NCBI GenBank assembly: GCA_029866005.1
Contig: JARXAE010000023.1
Coordinates: forward strand, 62,001-126,000
Length of the DNA stretch: 64,000 nt
Source of the DNA: Fimbriimonas sp.
GTDB taxonomy: Bacteria > Armatimonadota > Fimbriimonadia > Fimbriimonadales > Fimbriimonadaceae
Reading direction: 5' to 3'
Below the pieces are notes generated by a model, which saw only the letters and a program-made list of their open reading frames with translations, was not told where the DNA came from and ran no database searches. The translations under genes were made by a program, and so were the position numbers. Below, piece after piece: positions 1 through 9,485 of this stretch. Within the stretch, counting starts at the first letter, position 1, and every line of letters starts with the position of its first letter.

Positions 1-692
1 CGATGAAGATCATGCAAACCGCCCGAGGTTCAAAAATCGCTCGCGAGAAAATCGCCCAAGACTTTGACCACTTTATTTACGTCAGCGAGTTCAGCCGAAA
101 GATCATCGAGCCTCATCTTCCCAAATCAACACCCTCAACAACAATCTACAACCCAGTTTCCTCAGAGCAACAACCCATCACCACGCAACGAGGAGATGCA
201 TTCACCTATGTGGGCCGCCTATCCCAAGAAAAGGGCGTTGTCGGATTCGCAAAAGCCGCCCGGATTGCCGACGTGAAGTGCCAATTCATTGGCGATGGCC
301 CAGAGAGAGAAGCAATCCTCGCCGCAAATCCCACGGCGATCCTCACAGGCTGGCTTACGCACAGTGAAGTTCAAGCCAAAATAGGCCAAAGCCGAGCCCT
401 CGTCATGCCCTCTCTTTGGTACGAAACCGCTGGACTAGCCGTCATTGAAGCCGTAGCCCAAGGGATCCCTGCGATCGTCGCCAAGAACTGCGCCTCCACC
501 GAATACGTTGAACACGGAAAAACAGGTGTCCACTATCAAGGTGAGAAAGAGCTTGCCACGATCCTAACCGCAATGACCCAAGAGCGTGCTACAGAACTCG
601 GAGCAGCAGCATACGATCAATATTGGCAGACCCCATTAACAACAAAAAAACACCTGGATCAACTGATCCAGGTGTATCAGAACCTCGTTTAG
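1..692 (+). CDS. GT4-family glycosyltransferase, C-terminal part (cut by window edge)
   Basis: This is the nucleotide-sugar-binding C-terminal half of a GT-B fold glycosyltransferase. Visible are the start of the second Rossmann domain (YVGRLSQEKG), the beta-alpha step ending in IGDGPERE, and the GT4 donor-site motif around PSLWYETAGLAVIEA (E-x7-E type). About 229 residues are present, while the family is usually 350-420, and the frame is open to the window edge, so the N-terminal acceptor domain lies outside. The ATG at base 3 is unlikely to be the true start. It closely resembles the genes at 4421 and 5623, so it probably acts on the same cell-surface glycan. Its stop codon overlaps the stop of the convergent gmd gene by 4 bp. 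Donor and acceptor cannot be told from sequence. Confidence 0.85.
   Translation, partial: MKIMQTARGSKIAREKIAQDFDHFIYVSEFSRKIIEPHLPKSTPSTTIYNPVSSEQQPITTQRGDAFTYVGRLSQEKGVVGFAKAARIADVKCQFIGDGPEREAILAANPTAILTGWLTHSEVQAKIGQSRALVMPSLWYETAGLAVIEAVAQGIPAIVAKNCASTEYVEHGKTGVHYQGEKELATILTAMTQERATELGAAAYDQYWQTPLTTKKHLDQLIQVYQNLV
641..675 (-). terminator. Intrinsic terminator of gmd, inside the opposing gene
   Basis: A perfect hairpin (arm cacctggatca at 651-661, two-base loop, complementary arm at 664-674) is followed on the minus strand by a run of seven T (plus-strand A run 644-650). It sits just past the gmd stop but within the last codons of the convergent glycosyltransferase gene. Confidence 0.85.
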
Positions 693-1723
693 TTGCTAAC
701 GAGTCCTTTCTCAGCTCGTTCGATATCCGCCTTCTGCATCGCCTCAACCAAGCCTTCGAAAGACATCTTTCGCTGCCATCCGAGGACGCTCTCTGCCTTC
801 GCTGGATCACCGATAAGTAACTCGACCTCAGCTGGCCGATAGAATGCGGGATTAATCTTGACAATCGTTCGTCCCGTCTTCTTGTCAATTCCCAGTTCCT
901 TCTCCGCTTCGCCTGTCCATTCGATCTCGAATCCGACATACTTTGCTGCGATCTCGACGAACTTTCGGACAGTGTGTGTCTCGTTGGTTGCCAATACGTA
1001 GTCGCCACCTTCGGGTTGCTGAAGCATTCGCCACATACCTTCGACGTAGTCTCCCGCAAAGCCCCAATCTCGCTTGGCGTCCATATTCCCCAGTTCCAGA
1101 ACAGCCTCGTGACCCCGAACCATATTTGCCAAGGTCGAAGTGATCTTTCGAGAAACAAATTCACGTCCTCGCAGGGGAGATTCGTGATTAAACAGAATTC
1201 CCGAAGAAGCGTGCATGTTATAAGACTCTCTGTAGTTCACCGTCATCCAGTGACCGAACAACTTAGCCACACCATAAGGCGAGCGGGGATAGAACGGCGT
1301 TGACTCCTTCTGGGGAATCTCTTGGACTTTGCCAAACATCTCCGAGGTCGATGCCTGATAGAAACGAGTCGCCGGGCTAAACTCACGGATCGACTCAAGA
1401 ATCCTAAGAACTGCCGTGCCGTCCGCATCTGCGGTATACATCGGCATCTCGAAGGAAGCAGCTACGAAACTTTGGGCAGCTAGGTTGAAAAACTCGTCCG
1501 GTTGAATCTTTCGAATCGTGCGAATAATATTGGTGTACTCACAGAGATCCATGGATACGTACTCGATCTCGTTTCGGACTCCCAATTCTTCGAGGCGCCA
1601 GAAGTTAGTGGACGCACTACGGCGCACGGCTCCGTAAACTTTGTAACCTTTCTCAAGGAGCAGTTTGGAAAGGTACGCCCCATCCTGCCCCGTAACGCCT
1701 GTAACAATTGCAACTTTCGACAT
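689..1723 (-). CDS. gmd: GDP-mannose 4,6-dehydratase
   Basis: Converts GDP-D-mannose to GDP-4-keto-6-deoxy-D-mannose, the first step to GDP-fucose, GDP-rhamnose or GDP-perosamine. At 344 residues it matches the family length. It is an extended SDR: the dinucleotide-binding TGVTGQDG is at residues 8-15, the RR of GAVRRSAS fits NADP binding, and the catalytic set T126, E128, Y150 and K154 (STSEMFG and SPYGVAK) is intact. The C-terminal substrate region (NPAFYRPAEVELLIGDP) is also typical. The gene lies 6 bp downstream of a glycosyltransferase and ends in a strong terminator. No GDP-fucose synthase or other follow-on enzyme is visible in the window, so the final sugar is unknown. It supplies a deoxysugar donor to the surrounding cluster. 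Confidence 0.95.
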   Translation of the reverse strand: MSKVAIVTGVTGQDGAYLSKLLLEKGYKVYGAVRRSASTNFWRLEELGVRNEIEYVSMDLCEYTNIIRTIRKIQPDEFFNLAAQSFVAASFEMPMYTADADGTAVLRILESIREFSPATRFYQASTSEMFGKVQEIPQKESTPFYPRSPYGVAKLFGHWMTVNYRESYNMHASSGILFNHESPLRGREFVSRKITSTLANMVRGHEAVLELGNMDAKRDWGFAGDYVEGMWRMLQQPEGGDYVLATNETHTVRKFVEIAAKYVGFEIEWTGEAEKELGIDKKTGRTIVKINPAFYRPAEVELLIGDPAKAESVLGWQRKMSFEGLVEAMQKADIERAEKGLVSN

Positions 1724-1729
1724 AGATCT

Positions 1730-2857
1730 CTATCTTCCTACCGTCAAACGAAAAACCTCGTGCAGATGGTCCACACTGGCTTCCCAAGTAAAGCGAGTCG
1801 CAAATTCCTTGCCACCCGCCGCCATTCGGCTTAATTCCGTCTCATTTCCTAAAGCATTTGCCAGGGCTTCCGAGATCGAATTCACATTCTCCGGATCGCA
1901 GTAGTAAGCCCATTCACCCGCAACTTCGGGCAACGAGCTCGTGCGGCTGGTCACCACTGGAGCCCCTGCAATCATTGCCTCAAGAACCGGAATCCCGAAT
2001 CCCTCCACATAAGATACCAAGGCAAATAGCTTGCACTTGTTAAGGAGCAAGTTTAACTGCTGATCGGAAACGTAGCCCAAGAAAACAATCCGGTCCCTTG
2101 CGGGCGAAGCCTCAACGACACCAGCCAATTCCGAATTCAGCCATCCTTTCGCCCCGGCGATGTATAACTTCACATCTGGCACCGCCGCGAACGCCTCTAT
2201 AAGTCCAACCAAATTCTTACGAGGCTCAAGTGTGCTCACAGTAAAAACAAAGGGCACATCCAACGGCGGCAACCCTTCCCTTTCGATAACAGACATCTCC
2301 TCCTCCGTGAGTTGACTAACGTCGTTCCCAGGTCCGTTGTAGCAAACCGTGATCTTCTCTGCTGGCACGCCATAGGCTGTGCTCAGTTCTTTCTTTGAGT
2401 ACTCAGAAACCGTAAAAACTTTGGTCGCCAACCGGCACCCAGTGGCCGTCATCCAATCAAGAATCAGACGATTACGAGGTGTGTACCACTGAGGGTGCGT
2501 ACGCGGAAAGGCATCGTGGACGAGTGTCGTCATCGGAAGCTTGCAGCCAAATGGTAAGTTCGCGAACAGCGAGTGAACAAGATCGCAGCCAAGTTTCTTA
2601 GCTTCCCTACCAACTTGGAAATGTTCCCAATACAGGCGGTGCGCCACACCTTTCACCTCAATTCGGTGCCAATGGATCCAATTGCACGCATCCCACTCTG
2701 GCGACAATTCGACATTGCGATTAACAAAAATGTCGTATTGAACTCCCCGGTCTTTACGAACGATTTCCTCAAGGACCCGTGCCATGTTCCGCCCAACCCC
2801 CGCAAACCGCTTCCCTGGTTCGGTTGTGAAGATAAATGCGGAGATTGCGATACGCAT
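1730..2857 (-). CDS. GT4-family glycosyltransferase (mannosyltransferase-like)
   Basis: A complete 375-residue GT-B glycosyltransferase. The N-terminal half has a glycine-rich acceptor loop (KRFAGVGRNMARVL), TTLVHDAFP and VFTVSEYSKKEL. The C-terminal half has TVSTLEPRKNL and the donor motif EGFGIPVLEAMIAGAPVV. This TVSTLEPRKN type is common in mannosyl- or rhamnosyl-transferases of O-antigen clusters, which fits the adjacent gmd, but the donor is an inference. It is transcribed with gmd (6 bp gap) and follows another glycosyltransferase by 48 bp. It resembles the gene at 6852 in the same motifs. No membrane segment is seen, so it probably works at the cytoplasmic face of the membrane. Confidence 0.88.
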   Translation of the reverse strand: MRIAISAFIFTTEPGKRFAGVGRNMARVLEEIVRKDRGVQYDIFVNRNVELSPEWDACNWIHWHRIEVKGVAHRLYWEHFQVGREAKKLGCDLVHSLFANLPFGCKLPMTTLVHDAFPRTHPQWYTPRNRLILDWMTATGCRLATKVFTVSEYSKKELSTAYGVPAEKITVCYNGPGNDVSQLTEEEMSVIEREGLPPLDVPFVFTVSTLEPRKNLVGLIEAFAAVPDVKLYIAGAKGWLNSELAGVVEASPARDRIVFLGYVSDQQLNLLLNKCKLFALVSYVEGFGIPVLEAMIAGAPVVTSRTSSLPEVAGEWAYYCDPENVNSISEALANALGNETELSRMAAGGKEFATRFTWEASVDHLHEVFRLTVGR

Positions 2858-2905
2858 ACGGCTGTGACTTTACCAGTTCCCTAGAAAAGGAGCCTGACCG
2901 TAAAG

Positions 2906-4234
2906 TTATCGGAGAGTTGCCTGCTGGTCTTGAGTAACCGGCTGAGGTACGCCTGATACTCGATACAAAGAATCCTCAACAAGCCCAATAATGTGGTCCT
3001 GGGTGAAGTGATTTTGCACTCGCTCTATTCCTCGGGCTGATAGCCGCTCACCAACGCTTGGCTGCTGCAGAATGAGCTTCATGTGAGCGGCGAGTTCTTC
3101 ATCACTCGTTCGATTGTAAATCAAACCACACTCAGTGTTAACCACGATCTCCTCAATGGCCCCCGATCGTGCTGCTATCAACGGCGCTCCTGCCGCCATC
3201 GCCTCGATATTCGTATTCCCAAACGGCTCATCAAACACGCTTGGCGATATGAACGCGGTAGCCCGCCTCATGTGTTGAATCACTTGATCACGAGTCAATT
3301 TGCCAAGGAACTTGACTCGGTGTTGTAACCCCAATTTGACGACACTCTGCTCGAAGTACTCGACTGTTTCAGGTTCAGCGCCGCCCGCGATCCACATCTC
3401 CCACGGTTCATCGGGAAGCTGACGATCAAGCGATGATGCTCCTCGGATAGCGATCTGAATCCCCTTGTACAAAGCAAGCCTAGACGCAACAAGGAAAACC
3501 GGCGGCGAAAATCGATCTTCGAATCCAACCGGTGTGAGCGGCTGCTCGAAACCACGGTGAATAACTGACAGATTCTCAGCGGGAAAGCCCAGTTCAACAA
3601 ACCGCCCCTTCATAAAATGCGACACCAGGGTCACGTTTTTGATGTCAATTTTTCTCTCGCGATGAAACCGGATCGGTGAGAACAAGTTCAAAATTGCTCG
3701 CTTCGCCTTATTGCCGAACAGATACGAAGCCAGCCACTCGTCCCCTTGGTGATACATCACTGGAATACCCTTTGCAGTTAGCTGGTGGATAACCGAGGTT
3801 CCAATCAGGTGTAGTCCAAAAACGTAAGCGACATCATACTCTCGACCCGCGAGAAACTTGCGCATTGCGGCCTCGTTTGACCGAGACACCTGCAACATCC
3901 CAAGAATTGATGCAATGTTCGCAAATCGCATTGAGAACTGATTCGACAGGCTCGAGAGTGAAAAGTCGAGTTTCCCGTCTCCGGATTGAAGAGAGTTCGC
4001 CAAAGTCCAACCATCCTTAACCGTGGACAGCCGAAAAATCCGGTTGACGAAGTGTCGGTCAGCGCGATGTCCCTGGAAAGTACTTCGAAACTTGCTCGTA
4101 ACGACATCAACTTCGTGACCCAAATCTCGTAGGCTCTCTGCATTCCGCAGGGCACTCAGCTCAAACCCCCCATCATAATCGGGAGGGCACAGGTTCGTTA
4201 CCACCAGTATTCGCAATTTACGATCGTTCTTCAA
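2906..4234 (-). CDS. GT4-family glycosyltransferase
   Basis: A 442-residue GT-B enzyme, first gene of a three-gene minus-strand unit with the 1730 glycosyltransferase and gmd. The N-terminus ILVVTNLCPPDYDGGFELSA is the usual first strand and loop of GT4 enzymes that act on lipid-linked sugars. The C-terminal domain shows LVASRLALYKGIQ, WIAGGAEPE and the donor motif PSVFDEPFGNTNIEAMAAG. It is somewhat longer than its cluster neighbours because of a longer middle section containing YHQGDEW. The transcript begins in the 186 bp divergent gap shared with the gene at 4421. Role inferred: adds one sugar to the repeat unit of the cell-surface polysaccharide. Confidence 0.87.
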   Translation of the reverse strand: MKNDRKLRILVVTNLCPPDYDGGFELSALRNAESLRDLGHEVDVVTSKFRSTFQGHRADRHFVNRIFRLSTVKDGWTLANSLQSGDGKLDFSLSSLSNQFSMRFANIASILGMLQVSRSNEAAMRKFLAGREYDVAYVFGLHLIGTSVIHQLTAKGIPVMYHQGDEWLASYLFGNKAKRAILNLFSPIRFHRERKIDIKNVTLVSHFMKGRFVELGFPAENLSVIHRGFEQPLTPVGFEDRFSPPVFLVASRLALYKGIQIAIRGASSLDRQLPDEPWEMWIAGGAEPETVEYFEQSVVKLGLQHRVKFLGKLTRDQVIQHMRRATAFISPSVFDEPFGNTNIEAMAAGAPLIAARSGAIEEIVVNTECGLIYNRTSDEELAAHMKLILQQPSVGERLSARGIERVQNHFTQDHIIGLVEDSLYRVSGVPQPVTQDQQATLR

Positions 4235-4420
4235 CTTATCTCCAAACCTAAAACAACAACCAAGGGTTCAATGCACACCAACAGTGTAATACGAACTCTC
4301 AGATTTGCACGCTAGCAAAACTAACCAGTTTTGTGAGGTTCTGACGATTTCTCCTCGATGTTCTTTGCAGACGTATTCCCCCTCCTCTTCTGCTCCATTC
4401 AGTCCCATAATTAACCTAGC

Positions 4421-5626
4421 ATGAATGTGATCCTCATCTGCGAATCCGCCCGCATCACCGGCGGAGCAGAGCGGGTTGCTGTCCTCGAAGCCCTTGAGCT
4501 TCGGAAAAGAGGAATCCGAGTCGGCTTCATCGCGGCCGACCTTATCGCCGACCCTCGGCTAGCCGAAGCGGGTGTAGAACTACTTCTGCTCGAGGCAAAC
4601 AGCTGGTTTGAAGAGACAGATAAGCTAAAAAGGAACAAAATGTTCTTCTCAAACCCCTTCGTCCGCGAACCAGTCGAAGCTTTCCTCAAGCAATACTCCC
4701 CCGAACAGACCGTCATTCACATCCACTCTTTCCGACTGAAGCTCACCGGAACTCCGATCGCGATCGCCCAAAAGATGGGCTTCCGAACCGTCTTCCACTG
4801 CAACGAATACGCCACCATTTGCCCAACGTCCCTCTATTACAACCACCGAACACAAGCCAACTGTGAGCTTAAACCGCTCTCAATCGGTTGCATCACCTGC
4901 GAATGCCAAGGGCAAAACATCCGGCACAAAATCCCAAAACTGACCAATCACTTTGGGAACAAATACCTACTGAAGCTTTATCGCCGAGCAGATCTCTTCA
5001 TCGCCGTCTCGCCCCTCAATGAGCGAACGCTAATCCCCCACCTTCCCAAACCACCCATCATCGTCAACTACCCCCACGCCTATCCAACACCGGAAGAGAT
5101 GGGCTCAAATGAAGGTCAAGAATTCGCATTCATCGGCCGCCTTGTCCCCGAAAAGGCCCCCGATACGTTTCTCCAAGCCGCAAAGCTTGCCGGAGTCAAA
5201 GCAGTAATCATCGGAGGCGGACCAATGGAAGAAGGACTTCGCGCCGCCCACCCTGAGGCCCGCTTCACCGGCTGGCTCTCTGATCAGCCCCTCAAAGACG
5301 AGCTAAAGAACATCCGTGCCCTCGTCATCCCCTCACGATGGCGAGAGACATTCGGACTCACCGTCGTTGATGCTATTCACAGAGGTATCCCTGTCATCTC
5401 CACAACCAACGTCGGCGCAAGCCAAGTCGTTCTGGAATCAGGTGCCGGCATCGTGACTGAGGAAGTCACTCCCCAATCGCTAGCAGACGCGATGAAGACT
5501 CTGCAAGATCAGGACACTTGGACCAAGATGCGCGAAGCGGCCCTCGTTTGGTCCAAGTCTAATCCGCGTTCAACCGAGCAATTCGTTGACCGAATCCTCG
5601 AACTGTTCACCCCACTCGTCAAATGA
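4421..5626 (+). CDS. GT4-family glycosyltransferase with cysteine-rich insert
   Basis: A 401-residue GT-B enzyme, first of three glycosyltransferase genes joined by 4 bp overlaps (4421, 5623, 6852). The acceptor loop is ARITGGAERVA and the donor motif is PSRWRETFGLTVVDAI, with Asp in place of the usual second Glu. An insert after FHCNEYATICP carries further cysteines (CELKPLSIGC, CECQ), which could bind a metal or form disulfides. The gene at 5623 has the same insert pattern, so the two are paralogues, probably from an old tandem duplication. Donor and acceptor are unknown. No signal peptide or membrane helix is seen. Confidence 0.87.
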   Translation: MNVILICESARITGGAERVAVLEALELRKRGIRVGFIAADLIADPRLAEAGVELLLLEANSWFEETDKLKRNKMFFSNPFVREPVEAFLKQYSPEQTVIHIHSFRLKLTGTPIAIAQKMGFRTVFHCNEYATICPTSLYYNHRTQANCELKPLSIGCITCECQGQNIRHKIPKLTNHFGNKYLLKLYRRADLFIAVSPLNERTLIPHLPKPPIIVNYPHAYPTPEEMGSNEGQEFAFIGRLVPEKAPDTFLQAAKLAGVKAVIIGGGPMEEGLRAAHPEARFTGWLSDQPLKDELKNIRALVIPSRWRETFGLTVVDAIHRGIPVISTTNVGASQVVLESGAGIVTEEVTPQSLADAMKTLQDQDTWTKMREAALVWSKSNPRSTEQFVDRILELFTPLVK

Positions 5627-6855
5627 ACAACTTCTCAAACGTGGTGATTGTGGTGGAGGGCGGAGGACCAACCGGCGGAGCCGAGCGTGTTGCGTTCGAG
5701 ACTGTTGAACTTCTCAGCGCTCATGGAATCCCCGTTCGAATCATCTCGTCGGCAAGCCAAATTGACCAGAAGTACCTAAACCTGCCCGGCGTCACAGGAA
5801 TTGCTCTTGGTCTCCCACCAGTGTGGGAAAAGTTCTTCAGCAAAAACCGAATTCTTAGCTACCCCCTACGTAACGAAGATCGATCCCTGCTGCCAATCTA
5901 TATGGACGCTCTTAAGGGTCTGAACCCTGAACAAACTGTCGTCCACATTCACGGGTTCCACAGCCACTTCTCCCATCTCATCATCTCCGCCAGCCTCGAG
6001 CAGGGCTTCCGTACTCATCTCCACGCCCACGACTACGGCTACATCTGTCCCAACACAACCCTCTTCAACTATCCCGAAAACCGCATCTGCGAGCTAGATC
6101 CCCTCTCTACCGCTTGCCAATCCAGCGCATGCATAAGTGCTACTGATCAAAACATCAAGCAATTCCGATTTCGACGAGCGATCACCGCATTCGAGAGCAA
6201 AAAGCTGCACGAGCGACTAACCTCGATCGTCTGCCCATCACCATTCGCCCGAGAGATCATGGCGAAGAAGCTCGGCGACCTCGGCAAGCTCAGGGTTCTG
6301 CGCTGCCCTGTTCAACCCGCATCTCCGGATAAACTGAACCCCGCAGCAAGTCAAACCTACTTGTGGATCGGCCGACTCACCGCCGAAAAGAACCCCGATG
6401 TTGCCCTCAAAGCCGCTGACCTCGCCGGCATCACCTTGACCATCATCGGCGACGGCCCACTCCGAACCATACTCGAAAAGGAATTCCCTCACCACAACTT
6501 CCTCGGCTGGAAATCTCCCGAGGAGGTGAATGAACTACAAAGCACTGCAAGGTGTCTTGTCATGAGCTCAGCCTGGTACGAAACCGCATCTCTCGTCGTG
6601 CTCGAGTGCCTCGCAGCCGGAATCCCTTGTATCATCGGTAACCGAAGCGCCGCCACCTCCTGGCTCACGGACGAAGAGAACGGAATCACATTTGAGAACG
6701 GCTCCGTTACCTCCCTCGCCGAAGCCCTCGAGAAAGCCAAAGACGATTCAGCCATCGACCGAATGAGCGAAAACGCCTACGCCCGCTACCGGCAAGACCC
6801 CTGCTCGCCCGAAAACTACACCCGCGACTTAATGGAGGTCTATAACCTCAAGTGA
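5623..6855 (+). CDS. GT4-family glycosyltransferase, paralogue of the preceding gene
   Basis: A 410-residue GT-B glycosyltransferase whose ATG overlaps the previous stop by 4 bp, indicating translational coupling. GPTGGAERVAFETVE matches the acceptor loop of the 4421 protein. The same insert follows HAHDYGYICP, with CELDPLSTAC and SACI. The C-terminal domain has WIGRLTAEKNPDVALKAA, IGDGPLR and SSAWYETASLVVLECLAAG. Because it shares order, insert and motifs with the 4421 protein yet differs through most of its length, I infer an ancient duplicate with a changed substrate. It also resembles the truncated gene at the left edge. Confidence 0.87.
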   Translation: MNNFSNVVIVVEGGGPTGGAERVAFETVELLSAHGIPVRIISSASQIDQKYLNLPGVTGIALGLPPVWEKFFSKNRILSYPLRNEDRSLLPIYMDALKGLNPEQTVVHIHGFHSHFSHLIISASLEQGFRTHLHAHDYGYICPNTTLFNYPENRICELDPLSTACQSSACISATDQNIKQFRFRRAITAFESKKLHERLTSIVCPSPFAREIMAKKLGDLGKLRVLRCPVQPASPDKLNPAASQTYLWIGRLTAEKNPDVALKAADLAGITLTIIGDGPLRTILEKEFPHHNFLGWKSPEEVNELQSTARCLVMSSAWYETASLVVLECLAAGIPCIIGNRSAATSWLTDEENGITFENGSVTSLAEALEKAKDDSAIDRMSENAYARYRQDPCSPENYTRDLMEVYNLK

Positions 6856-7970
6856 GACTAGGACTCCAAGCCACCAATATCTTCTTTGAAGGAAGCAAAC
6901 ACGCCGGAGTCTCGCGCAGCAGTCTTCAACTCCTCGAGGCAATTCTAAAGCGAAATGAACACGAGTATGTCGTGTTCGTACGACCCGATTCACCTATCCC
7001 CGAGCACTGGCTGAAAATGCCCCATGTGGAGGTCGTCCGAGTATCAAAACGAACCCGAACCTGGCACCTTATCGGTCGCGACCTCGAACCTCTCCGCCAC
7101 AACCTCAAAAACTGGTTCTCGGTGAGTGGCTACGTCCCCCGCACACCTGGCGTTAAAACCGCAACCCTCATCCACGACATCTTCTTCCACACCTTCGCCG
7201 ACACCTACACCGAGGAAGACAGGATCATCCACGAGCGCATGTACGCCAACTCAGCAAAACACGCATCCTTCGTCTTCTCAAACAGCCAAAGCACTGCCAA
7301 GCAATTCTCAAACCACTTCGGCTACCCCCTTGAGCGGATCACCCCCCTCCCCTTTGGTGTCGGCCAACCACCAGGACTTGGAGACGATCTCCCCCACCTA
7401 ACTCAAGATGACCGCCAAGCAATCGGACTCCCCGACGGCAAGTTCATCCTTTCCGTCAGCACCCTCGAACCACGTAAAAACTTCCCACGCCTGCTTCGAG
7501 CATTTAGTCAAGTCGCGGACCACCCGGCTTTAGCAGGTCACACCCTCGCCGTAGCCGGTGGCAAAGGCTGGAAAACCTCGGAGATCTTCGACGAAATCGC
7601 CGCCTCTGGCCTAACGGATCGCATTGTTTTCCTGGGCTACATACAAGACGAAACGCTGATCAAGCTCTACCGAGCTGCCGAATTCGCCGTCACCGCGAGT
7701 CTTGAGGAAGGCTTCGGCATCCCAATTCTCGAAGCCCTCACCTATGGCTGCCCGATCTGCAGCAGCAACACTGGTGCCCTCAAGGAAGTCGGTGGTGACC
7801 TCCCGATCTACTTCGACCCAACGGATGAATCACAAATCAGCCAAGCCCTCATCCAATCTGCTCAACGAAAGAACCGTGAGGAACTCATCACTCTCGGAGT
7901 AGAGCGAAGCCGCCAATTCGGATGGGACAAATCTGCCGAAGCCGTCCTAGTCGCCTTTCAGAGCCCCTGA
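6852..7970 (+). CDS. GT4-family glycosyltransferase
   Basis: A 372-residue GT-B enzyme starting at a GTG that overlaps the preceding stop (GTGA). Signatures are KHAGVSRSSLQLLEAI near the N-terminus, ATLIHDIFF, FSNSQSTAKQF, SVSTLEPRKNFPRLL and the donor motif EEGFGIPILEALTYG. It belongs to the same TLEPRKN subgroup as the 1730 protein rather than to the cysteine-insert pair upstream. It is the last gene of the plus-strand run and overlaps the convergent flippase gene tail to tail by 24 bp. Likely role: one glycosidic linkage of the surface polysaccharide repeat unit. Confidence 0.87.
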   Translation: MRLGLQATNIFFEGSKHAGVSRSSLQLLEAILKRNEHEYVVFVRPDSPIPEHWLKMPHVEVVRVSKRTRTWHLIGRDLEPLRHNLKNWFSVSGYVPRTPGVKTATLIHDIFFHTFADTYTEEDRIIHERMYANSAKHASFVFSNSQSTAKQFSNHFGYPLERITPLPFGVGQPPGLGDDLPHLTQDDRQAIGLPDGKFILSVSTLEPRKNFPRLLRAFSQVADHPALAGHTLAVAGGKGWKTSEIFDEIAASGLTDRIVFLGYIQDETLIKLYRAAEFAVTASLEEGFGIPILEALTYGCPICSSNTGALKEVGGDLPIYFDPTDESQISQALIQSAQRKNREELITLGVERSRQFGWDKSAEAVLVAFQSP

Positions 7971-9485
7971 ACCAAACAGCTTCACCGCAATGCTCCGCTT
8001 CCGAAGCTTCTCTCGAACGCTATTCGGAAGCGTAACCAAGCTCATCCGAGTCGCAATCACAAACGATCCAATACTCGCAACGGGCATCAACAACACAAAT
8101 ACGATCGCCTCTCGCCCTACGGGTACGCCCTTCAAAGCCCAAGATATTGCCCCCGCGATGATGGTCGTCACTGCGATCGCCCCGCCGAGTCGACCAATGT
8201 ACCACCACATCGTATCGTCCTTAACGATCCACTTGGTGAGCATCCAATGAATGGGGACAAGCTGAACGATATCGATCATAGCATTCATCCAGCCCAGACC
8301 CACAAGTCCGAATTTCTTAGAAATTGGCCCCGTAGCAAAGACGGTCACCACCGCATTCCACAGCGCGAACGGAAACAGCAATTGTGCTTTCTTGAATGCG
8401 TAAAAAGCAGTCGTAATGATTCCAAAGTTCATTTCGAATGTGTAGTAGATGGCCATCAAAATGCTGAGTTCCGCAAATCCAGGATAGTCTTTTCGAACCC
8501 AAGCTTTCAGGATAACCACTGAGAAGCCAGCCGAAACGATCATAACGCAGGCATACAGCACTGAAACAAATGAGACATTTCGCCGCAAGATCGTTTTGAA
8601 CTTTGCAGACTCATTTTGAGCAGAATGCACCATTTCCGGAACCATCATGGTGGTAGCGCTTCCAACAATTTGCACTAAGCTCTGCGGAATCTTAGTTGCG
8701 ATATTGTAAATCGTCACAAAGTCCATCCCTGCGACACTCCCTAAGATCACCTTGTCCGCGGTACCAGCAATCCTGCCCGAAATGTTCCCCGGATAACTCC
8801 TTAACCCAACTGAGATCACCTCGCGTGCGACCCCTCGATCAAACCCAAATCGCAAGTACTCGCTGCCAAAACGCTTTCGGAAAAGATACAGCGTAATCGT
8901 CAGCGTCAAGACTGACTCAAACACCCCGGCAGCCATCATCGCTACAGGGCTGCGAGTCGCCAGTACCAAAACAAAGTTAAAGATCAGCGCAATGCTCGGG
9001 ACCACCGATCCACTGACTGCAAGTTGAGAAAACTCCTCTTTTGCATAAAAGGGATGAGTCAGCGTCGAACCAATCGAGTCCGCAAGCATTTGAAACGCAG
9101 CCAATCCAAACATCATCGGCATAATCGTCTGGAACTGGTCGTACTTAGGCCCATTCAGCACCTGCCAGCCGAGCCCCAAAAGAAGCCCGCCTAAAATACC
9201 AACGATTCCGTTGAGAACCATGCCCGTCTGAAAGCACTTCCAGAACTTCCCTTCATCCATCCTGGCGTTCGTCATCATCGAATGCCGAATACCCTGCGGA
9301 AGGTCAAGATCGATGAGCTGAATCATCGAGCGCACACTCATCACCCAAAGCGCGAACCCGTTTCCTTCTTCACCCAAAATCTTTAGGCAGACCGGCAAGA
9401 AAGCCAACTGCAAGAGGATAACTACCGTCTTCGAGCCCATTAACAGAGTCGCAGCCGATGCCCGATTCGTCTGGGCGGATGTCAT
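7947..9485 (-). CDS. Wzx-like polysaccharide repeat-unit flippase
   Basis: A 512-residue polytopic membrane protein of the MATE/PST (MOP) superfamily, expected to flip undecaprenyl-linked repeat units across the inner membrane. Hydrophobic segments run through almost the whole length, about 12-14 in number, with a typical first helix region (TVVILLQLAFLPVCLKILGEEGNG broken over two segments). The gene starts 4 bp inside the end of the polymerase gene (ATGA overlap), so flippase and polymerase are translationally coupled. Its 3' end overlaps the convergent glycosyltransferase. The assignment rests on topology and cluster context, since the family has few invariant residues. Confidence 0.82.
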   Translation of the reverse strand: MTSAQTNRASAATLLMGSKTVVILLQLAFLPVCLKILGEEGNGFALWVMSVRSMIQLIDLDLPQGIRHSMMTNARMDEGKFWKCFQTGMVLNGIVGILGGLLLGLGWQVLNGPKYDQFQTIMPMMFGLAAFQMLADSIGSTLTHPFYAKEEFSQLAVSGSVVPSIALIFNFVLVLATRSPVAMMAAGVFESVLTLTITLYLFRKRFGSEYLRFGFDRGVAREVISVGLRSYPGNISGRIAGTADKVILGSVAGMDFVTIYNIATKIPQSLVQIVGSATTMMVPEMVHSAQNESAKFKTILRRNVSFVSVLYACVMIVSAGFSVVILKAWVRKDYPGFAELSILMAIYYTFEMNFGIITTAFYAFKKAQLLFPFALWNAVVTVFATGPISKKFGLVGLGWMNAMIDIVQLVPIHWMLTKWIVKDDTMWWYIGRLGGAIAVTTIIAGAISWALKGVPVGREAIVFVLLMPVASIGSFVIATRMSLVTLPNSVREKLRKRSIAVKLFGSGALKGD

